Shown here one piece after another: positions 57,846-64,000 of a stretch of 64,000 bases of DNA. The stretch is from Pseudomonas oryzihabitans (lineage in GTDB: Bacteria > Pseudomonadota > Gammaproteobacteria > Pseudomonadales > Pseudomonadaceae), in assembly GCF_024652905.1 (NCBI RefSeq), contig NZ_CP102428.1, positions 1,004,501 through 1,068,500 on the forward strand, written 5' to 3'. The first letter of the stretch is position 1; each line of letters starts with the position of its first letter. A model generated the notes under the pieces. It was not told where the DNA came from and did no database searches. It worked only from the letters and a program-made list of their open reading frames with translations. The position numbers were made by a program, and so were the translations under genes.

Positions 57846-58610
57846 ATGAGCGGTGACCACGAGCAACACGTACAGCAGCAATTCGGCGCCACCGCCGAGG
57901 CCTACCTGACCAGCACCGTCCATGCCCAGGGCGCCGAACTCGCCGAATTGCGTGACGCCGTGGCCCAGCGCGAAGGCGCCAAGGTGCTGGATCTCGGGTG
58001 CGGTGGCGGTCACGTCAGCTACAACGTGGCGCCGGTGGCCGGCCAAGTGGTCGCCCTGGATCTGGCCGAGGAAATGCTTTCGGTGGTCAAGCGCACCGCC
58101 GCCGAGCAGGGCTTGGACAACATCAGCGTCCAGCCCGGCATGGCCGAGCACCTGCCGTTCGGCGACGCCAGCTTCGACTTCGTCTTCAGCCGCTATTCGG
58201 CGCACCACTGGCGCGACATCGGCGCGGCCCTGCGCGAAGTGCGCCGGGTGCTGCGACACGGTGGCGAAATGGCCATCATCGACGTGGTCTCGCCGGCCAA
58301 CCCGCGCCTGGACACTTACCTGCAGACGGTGGAGATCCTGCGCGACATCAGCCATGTGCGTAATTACTCCCTGGCCGAGTGGCACCGCCTGCTGGACATG
58401 GCGCGCCTCGGCGTGACCCGCTGCCGCCGCCAGCGCCTGCGCCTGGACTTCGCCAGCTGGACCGGGCGCATGCGTACGCCCGAGCCGCAGTGCCAGGCCA
58501 TCCGCAGCCTGCAGAACAAGATCGGTCAGGAAGTCCGCCAGTATTTCGAAATCGACCGCGACGGCTCCTTCAGCGTCGACGTCATGGTTCTCTGGGCCCA
58601 GCCCATCTGA
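57846..58610 (+). CDS. Class I SAM-dependent methyltransferase
   Basis: A 254-residue methyltransferase. Motif I reads [17 protein letters not shown], followed by the acidic [10 protein letters not shown] and motif post-[21 protein letters not shown]. It is of the UbiE-like group but longer at the C-terminus. It lies between leuD and leuB in Pseudomonas genomes generally, yet no role in leucine synthesis is known. The substrate is unknown. Confidence 0.86.
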   Translation: MSGDHEQHVQQQFGATAEAYLTSTVHAQGAELAELRDAVAQREGAKVLDLGCGGGHVSYNVAPVAGQVVALDLAEEMLSVVKRTAAEQGLDNISVQPGMAEHLPFGDASFDFVFSRYSAHHWRDIGAALREVRRVLRHGGEMAIIDVVSPANPRLDTYLQTVEILRDISHVRNYSLAEWHRLLDMARLGVTRCRRQRLRLDFASWTGRMRTPEPQCQAIRSLQNKIGQEVRQYFEIDRDGSFSVDVMVLWAQPI

Positions 58611-58629
58611 TTTGGAACAGGAAAAGACA

Positions 58630-59712
<1,083 letters not shown>

Positions 59713-59769
59713 TCTGATCGGCCGCCAGGGGAGGCGGCCGTCCTCCAAGACAACAAAGGTGCAGTAGCG

Positions 59770-60882
59770 ATGAAACGTGTAGGTCTGATCGGTTGGCGTG
59801 GCATGGTGGGCTCCGTGCTCATGCAGCGCATGCTCGAAGAGCGGGATTTCGACTTGATCGAGCCCGTGTTCTTCACCACTTCCAACGTCGGCGGCGAAGG
59901 CCCGGCCATTGGCAAGGGCGTGGCGCCGCTCAAGGATGCCTACAGCATCGACGAGCTCAAGACCCTCGACGTTATCCTCACCTGCCAGGGCGGCGACTAC
60001 ACCTCCGAGGTGTTCCCCAAGCTGCGCCAGGCCGGTTGGAAAGGCTACTGGATCGACGCGGCTTCCAGCCTGCGCATGCAGGATGACGCCGTCATCGTGC
60101 TGGACCCGGTCAACCGTCGCGTCATCGACCAGGCCCTGGCCGATGGCCGCAAAGATTTCATCGGCGGCAACTGCACCGTCAGCCTGATGCTGATGGCCCT
60201 GGGCGGGCTGTTCGAAGCCGGTCTGGTGGACTGGATGAGCGCCATGACCTACCAGGCGGCCTCCGGCGCCGGTGCCCAGAACATGCGCGAACTGATCCGC
60301 CAGATGGGCGCGACCCACGCCGCCGTCGCCGACAGCCTGGCCGATCCCGCCAGCGCCATCCTCGACATCGATCGCCAGGTCGCCGAGACCCTGCGTAGCG
60401 AAGCCTTCCCCACCGAGCAATTCGGCGTTCCCCTGGCCGGCAGCCTGATCCCCTGGATCGACAAGGAACTGCCCAACGGCCAGAGCCGCGAGGAATGGAA
60501 GGCCCAGGCCGAGACCAACAAGATCCTCGGACGCTTCAAGAATCCCATCCCGGTGGACGGCATCTGCGTGCGCATCGGCGCCATGCGCTGCCACAGCCAG
60601 GCGTTGACCATCAAGCTCAACAAGGACGTGCCGCTGTCCGACATCCACGGCCTGATCAGCCAGCACAATCCCTGGGTCAAGCTGGTGCCGAACAACCGCG
60701 ACGTCAGCATGCGCGATCTGACGCCGGCTGCCGTGACCGGCACCCTGAGCGTACCGGTCGGCCGGCTGCGCAAGCTGAACATGGGTTCCCAGTACCTGGG
60801 CGCCTTCACCGTTGGCGACCAACTGCTGTGGGGCGCCGCGGAGCCGCTGCGGCGGATGCTGCGAATCCTGCTCGAACAGTGA
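59770..60882 (+). CDS. asd: Aspartate-semialdehyde dehydrogenase
   Basis: A 370-residue enzyme that reduces aspartyl phosphate to the semialdehyde for lysine, methionine, threonine and cell-wall diaminopimelate. The NADP loop reads [17 protein letters not shown], and the active cysteine is C135 in [14 protein letters not shown], the same number as in E. coli. AAAGGTG precedes the ATG. Confidence 0.96.
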   Translation: MKRVGLIGWRGMVGSVLMQRMLEERDFDLIEPVFFTTSNVGGEGPAIGKGVAPLKDAYSIDELKTLDVILTCQGGDYTSEVFPKLRQAGWKGYWIDAASSLRMQDDAVIVLDPVNRRVIDQALADGRKDFIGGNCTVSLMLMALGGLFEAGLVDWMSAMTYQAASGAGAQNMRELIRQMGATHAAVADSLADPASAILDIDRQVAETLRSEAFPTEQFGVPLAGSLIPWIDKELPNGQSREEWKAQAETNKILGRFKNPIPVDGICVRIGAMRCHSQALTIKLNKDVPLSDIHGLISQHNPWVKLVPNNRDVSMRDLTPAAVTGTLSVPVGRLRKLNMGSQYLGAFTVGDQLLWGAAEPLRRMLRILLEQ

Positions 60883-60910
60883 GCTGACGGTTAAACGTTT
60901 GCTTAGGGAG

Positions 60911-60940
60911 GAGGGCCGCCAGTAAAGTGCGGCCCTCTTT
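60911..60940 (+). terminator. Intrinsic terminator of asd
   Basis: GAGGGCCGC and GCGGCCCTC pair over 9 bases with a 9-base loop and are followed by TTTCG. The T-run is short, so termination may be partial, which would let the next gene be read. Confidence 0.65.
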
Positions 60941-60960
60941 CGTTGCGGACCGTTCCCATC

Positions 60961-61956
60961 ATGACTGCCAGAGATATCGCCCTCATCGGCGCCACCAGTG
61001 CCCATGGCGAAGCCATTCGCGAACTCCTCGACGAGCGCGACGTGCCCCTCGGCCGGCTGCACCTGCTCGCCAGTGGTGAGTCGGCAGGTCAGAATCTGCC
61101 GTTCCGAGGCAGCAACCTGCGCGTCACCAGCGTTGACGGCTTCGATTTCGCCCAGGTCGGCATCGTCATCCTCGCCGTACCGGCCACGGTGGTGGAAGGT
61201 CTCAGGCCGCAACTCACCGCCGCCGGTTGCGCCGTGCTGGATCTCAGTGGCGCCTCGGCCGCGCGCTCCGTCCTGCCCCGGATCAACGGCGAGCGTCTGG
61301 ACAATCTCTCTGCCGCCGCCTGGCTCGGGGTGCCCCTGGCAGCCACCCAGGCGGCCGCCAGCGTGGCAGCGGTGCTCGCTCGCCTCAATACCCTAGGTGA
61401 CGCTTCCTTGACCGCCTGCCTGGCGGCGTCCGGCGCTGGCCGTGGCGGCGTCGAGGAATTGGCGCGTCAGGCCACCGAATTGCTCAATGGCCGGCCGGTC
61501 GAGGCACGGCTGTTCGAGGGCCAGCTGGCCTTCAATCTGCTCGGTCGCACCGGTGCGCCGGCCGCGGATGGCTATACTGCCCAGGAACATCGCCTGCTGG
61601 ACGAATGTGAGCAGGTGCTGGGCGAGACCTTGCCGGTACTGGATGTCACCGCACTGCAGGCGCCGGTGTTCTTCGGCGACAGCCTGGCGCTGAGCCTGAG
61701 GGCCCGGGCGCCCTGGCAACTGGAGCAGGTGCTGGAAGCCCTGGGGGACGAGCCGGGCCTGGCGCTCGACGAAGAGCTCGATTGTCCGTCCGCGGTAGGC
61801 GATGCCCTGGGGCGGGAAGAGGTGTTAGTAGGGCGCGTCCGACTGCATCCACGGGATGCTCGACGACTGGAGTGTTGGCTGGTGGCGGACAACGTCAGAT
61901 TATCGGCGCTCACAGCCGTTCAGCTGGCCGAATTGTTGCTTAAACAGTCGGCCTAA
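60961..61956 (+). CDS. Asd-like USG-1 homologue, degenerate
   Basis: A 331-residue paralogue of aspartate-semialdehyde dehydrogenase, related to the USG-1 protein. The nucleotide-binding loop survives as ALIGATSAHGEAIRELLDE, but the region of the active cysteine reads SGAGRGGVEELARQA with no cysteine. It is therefore probably not a dehydrogenase. Its place between asd and fimV is conserved in Pseudomonas. ATG at 60961 is preferred over a GTG at 60943. Confidence 0.83.
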   Translation: MTARDIALIGATSAHGEAIRELLDERDVPLGRLHLLASGESAGQNLPFRGSNLRVTSVDGFDFAQVGIVILAVPATVVEGLRPQLTAAGCAVLDLSGASAARSVLPRINGERLDNLSAAAWLGVPLAATQAAASVAAVLARLNTLGDASLTACLAASGAGRGGVEELARQATELLNGRPVEARLFEGQLAFNLLGRTGAPAADGYTAQEHRLLDECEQVLGETLPVLDVTALQAPVFFGDSLALSLRARAPWQLEQVLEALGDEPGLALDEELDCPSAVGDALGREEVLVGRVRLHPRDARRLECWLVADNVRLSALTAVQLAELLLKQSA

Positions 61957-62079
61957 AAGATACTTCGTGAAATGCTTCGCCCTTTTGGCTTGAGCAAAGG
62001 GGTGGTGGACATGGCACGCAGCGATGGACACAGGCGCCCGCACGGTGGCGCGATCGACAGCTTCTAAAAAGGGACGGTC

Positions 62080-64000
62080 ATGGTTCGAGTTCAGAAACTG
62101 GTGCGGGCAATTGCAGCGGCGAGCGCCTTGATGTCTGGCGCGGCCCAGGCCCTCAGCCTGGGGGAGATCCACCTCAATTCCGCCCTCAATCAGCCCTTCG
62201 ATGCCACCATCGATCTGTCGGACCTGCGCGACCTTGGCGCCGCCGAATTGCGCCCCAATCTGGCCTCCGCCGAGGATTTCGGCAAGGCTGGGGTGGACCG
62301 CGCCTTCTTCCTCAACGATCTCAAGTTCACGCCGGAGGTGCGCAATGGGCGCACCGTCATCCGCGTGACCTCGGCGCGCCCGGTGCGCGAGCCCTATCTC
62401 AACTTCCTGCTCGAAGTGAACTGGCCGAGTGGCCGGATCCTGCGCGAGTACACGGTGCTGCTGGATCCGCCGCTCTATACCCCGCAGGCCGCGGCAGCGC
62501 CGTTCGCACCTCAGGTCCCAGCCGCACCGCGGGCGCGCACCACCTCGCCAAGTGCGCCGCGTCCGGCCGCGTCCCCTGCCGCGCCGGCGCCGAGCGCGAC
62601 CCAGGCGCCTGGCACCTACACCACCGAGCGGCGCGATACCCTCTGGGAAGTGGCGGCGCGCAATCGCCCGGCGTCCAGCGTCACCGTTGATCAGACCATG
62701 CTGGCGATCCAGGACCTGAATCCCGACGCCTTCATCGATCGCAACATCAACCTGATGAAAAGCGGCCAGGTGCTGCGCCTGCCCGATCAGGCCCAGGCCG
62801 GCGCGCGGCCCCAGCGCGAGGCGGTGGCCGAGATCGCCCGCCAGACCCGCGCCTGGAAGCAGGGTGGCGACAGCGCATCCGCGGGGACGCCACGCCGCCA
62901 GGTAGATGCATCGGCCCAGCCGAGTGGCAACGAGACGTCGACACCCGCCGCGCCCAAGGACAACCTCAAGCTGCTTTCCGGTCAGCCCTCCGGTCGCGCC
63001 GGCGAATCCGCCGGTGGCAAGGGCGGTGACCAGGCCCTGGCCGATCGCCTGGCGGTGACCCAGGAGAGCCTGGACACCACCCGCCGCGAGAACGAAGAAC
63101 TCAAGAGCCGCCTCGGCGATCTGCAGTCGCAGCTCGACAAGCTGCAGAAGATCATGCAGCTCAAGGACGCCCAACTGGCGCGGATGCAGGCCAACATGGC
63201 CAATCCCCAGGCCGCGGGCCAGCCGGCCCAGCCGCCGGCATCGCCTGAAGCCGCGGCTCCGGTCACGCCCGCGCCGGCCGAGAACACCGCCACGCCGGCG
63301 CCTCAGGAGCCGGCGGCGACGACCCCGGCCACTCCAGCCGAGGGCACCCCCGCACCGACCACCACGCCGCCCGCCAGCGAGGCAGGTACCGGCGCGGCAC
63401 CGCCCGCTGCCAGCGAGCCCAAGGTCATTCCGGTCACGCCAAGCACCCCGGCGACCGAACCGACCGAGGCGACCAACAGCTTCCTCGACGAGATCCTCAG
63501 CAACCCGCTGTGGCTCGGCATCATCGGCGGCAGCGCCTTGCTGGCGCTGCTGGTCCTGCTGATGATCAACTCGCGTCGCAATGCGGTGAAGGAGGCCGAG
63601 CGTGAGCGTGACGCCGAAGCCGCGCGCAACGATACGGTGTTCGAGGCGGATCCCGAGCTTGGCGACCACCACGCACTCGCCGGCCTGGAATTGGGGCAGG
63701 GTACCCAGGACAGCGCGCAGGACGCCGACGCCCAGGACGACGCCCTGGGTCAGGCCGACATCTACATGGCCTATGGTCGCTTCAGTCAGGCGGCTGAGGT
63801 GCTCAAGAAGGCCAGCGACCAGGAGCCCCATCGCGCCGATCTGCGCCTCAAGCTCATGGAAGTCTATGCCGAGATGGGCGATAAGGATGGCTTCCAGCGC
63901 GAGGAGCGCGAACTCAAGGAGATCGGCGGCGCCCAGCCGGCGGTCGAGCACCTGAAGTCGCGCTATCCGGCAATGGCCACCGTGGCGGTGGCCTCGGCTG
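62080..64000 (+). CDS. fimV: FimV, pilus assembly and motility hub protein (5' part)
   Basis: 640 codons are visible before the window ends. The order is a signal peptide (residues 1-24, ending GAAQA), the FimV N-terminal domain opening LSLGEIHLNSALNQPFDATI, a Pro/Ala linker, a LysM-like peptidoglycan domain (about 178-235, YTTERRDTLWEVAARNRP), a coiled coil (about 319-370), a long Ala/Pro/Glu-rich linker, a membrane helix (about 476-497, LWLGIIGGSALLALLVLLMI) and the first cytoplasmic TPR (QADIYMAYGRFSQAAEVLKK). FimV supports type IV pilus assembly and twitching at the cell pole. GGGACGG precedes the ATG. Confidence 0.93.
   Translation, partial: MVRVQKLVRAIAAASALMSGAAQALSLGEIHLNSALNQPFDATIDLSDLRDLGAAELRPNLASAEDFGKAGVDRAFFLNDLKFTPEVRNGRTVIRVTSARPVREPYLNFLLEVNWPSGRILREYTVLLDPPLYTPQAAAAPFAPQVPAAPRARTTSPSAPRPAASPAAPAPSATQAPGTYTTERRDTLWEVAARNRPASSVTVDQTMLAIQDLNPDAFIDRNINLMKSGQVLRLPDQAQAGARPQREAVAEIARQTRAWKQGGDSASAGTPRRQVDASAQPSGNETSTPAAPKDNLKLLSGQPSGRAGESAGGKGGDQALADRLAVTQESLDTTRRENEELKSRLGDLQSQLDKLQKIMQLKDAQLARMQANMANPQAAGQPAQPPASPEAAAPVTPAPAENTATPAPQEPAATTPATPAEGTPAPTTTPPASEAGTGAAPPAASEPKVIPVTPSTPATEPTEATNSFLDEILSNPLWLGIIGGSALLALLVLLMINSRRNAVKEAERERDAEAARNDTVFEADPELGDHHALAGLELGQGTQDSAQDADAQDDALGQADIYMAYGRFSQAAEVLKKASDQEPHRADLRLKLMEVYAEMGDKDGFQREERELKEIGGAQPAVEHLKSRYPAMATVAVASA

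Noticed and set aside
61900-63951. A 683-codon minus-strand frame opposite fimV
   Set aside because: Antisense shadow of the Ala/Pro-rich fimV; the arginine-rich, glycine-rich product has no domain.

Overview
The window looks like chromosomal DNA of a Pseudomonas, most probably of the P. oryzihabitans/psychrotolerans type (inference from gene content and order; no database was searched). Most of it is GC-rich with compact operons. The block gap <- / edd-glk-gltR-gtrS-gts(ABCD)-oprB, and the block LysR <- / leuC-leuD-methyltransferase-leuB-asd-usg-fimV, have the gene order known from Pseudomonas.

Left end (1-5860): a visibly AT-richer island. It holds one very large gene (368-5464). I read its product as an Avs-like (antiviral STAND) NTPase, with an N-terminal PD-(D/E)xK-type nuclease module, a central P-loop ATPase and a long helical C-terminus. 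It is followed by what looks like the worn end of an insertion sequence.

5.9-17.5 kb: a LysR regulator diverges from a dabB-dabA pair (DAB bicarbonate uptake). Then come a Nudix hydrolase, small membrane or hypothetical genes, a TolC/NodT outer-membrane lipoprotein, a sensor kinase broken by a one-base frameshift, and an ABC exporter.

17.8-25.5 kb: a LysR regulator diverges from a complete gamma-glutamylated putrescine catabolic operon (puuA, puuC, puuB, puuD-like genes and an APC permease).

25.5-39.4 kb: mixed transport and housekeeping genes. These are an MFS transporter and TetR pair with two matching operator-like sites, an NTF2-like secreted protein, an amidase, a CDF transporter, a cyclodeaminase/DUF2254 pair, a GntP gluconate permease, a split chromate transporter, a GNAT acetyltransferase, a bestrophin, DUF1272, a GlxA-type regulator and an scpB without scpA beside it.

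39.5-54.5 kb: the hexose catabolic cluster. Sugar enters through OprB, is captured by GtsA and imported by GtsBCD. It is phosphorylated by Glk or routed through periplasmic gluconate, then passes down the Entner-Doudoroff route (Edd) and Gap. GltR/GtrS provide control. A PfkB kinase and an AGE-family isomerase sit between gtsD and oprB and suggest a mannose -> fructose -> fructose-6-phosphate side branch.

54.5-64 kb: a LysR regulator, leucine biosynthesis, asd and its degenerate paralogue, and the start of fimV, which runs off the window.

Three families of intergenic palindromic repeats are scattered through the right half. The most striking is a 140-160 bp folded element present twice. Each copy starts on the last base of a TAA stop codon, and its stems have changed sequence between the copies while mostly keeping pairing. 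The best candidates for something new are the Avs-like gene at the left and this structured repeat.
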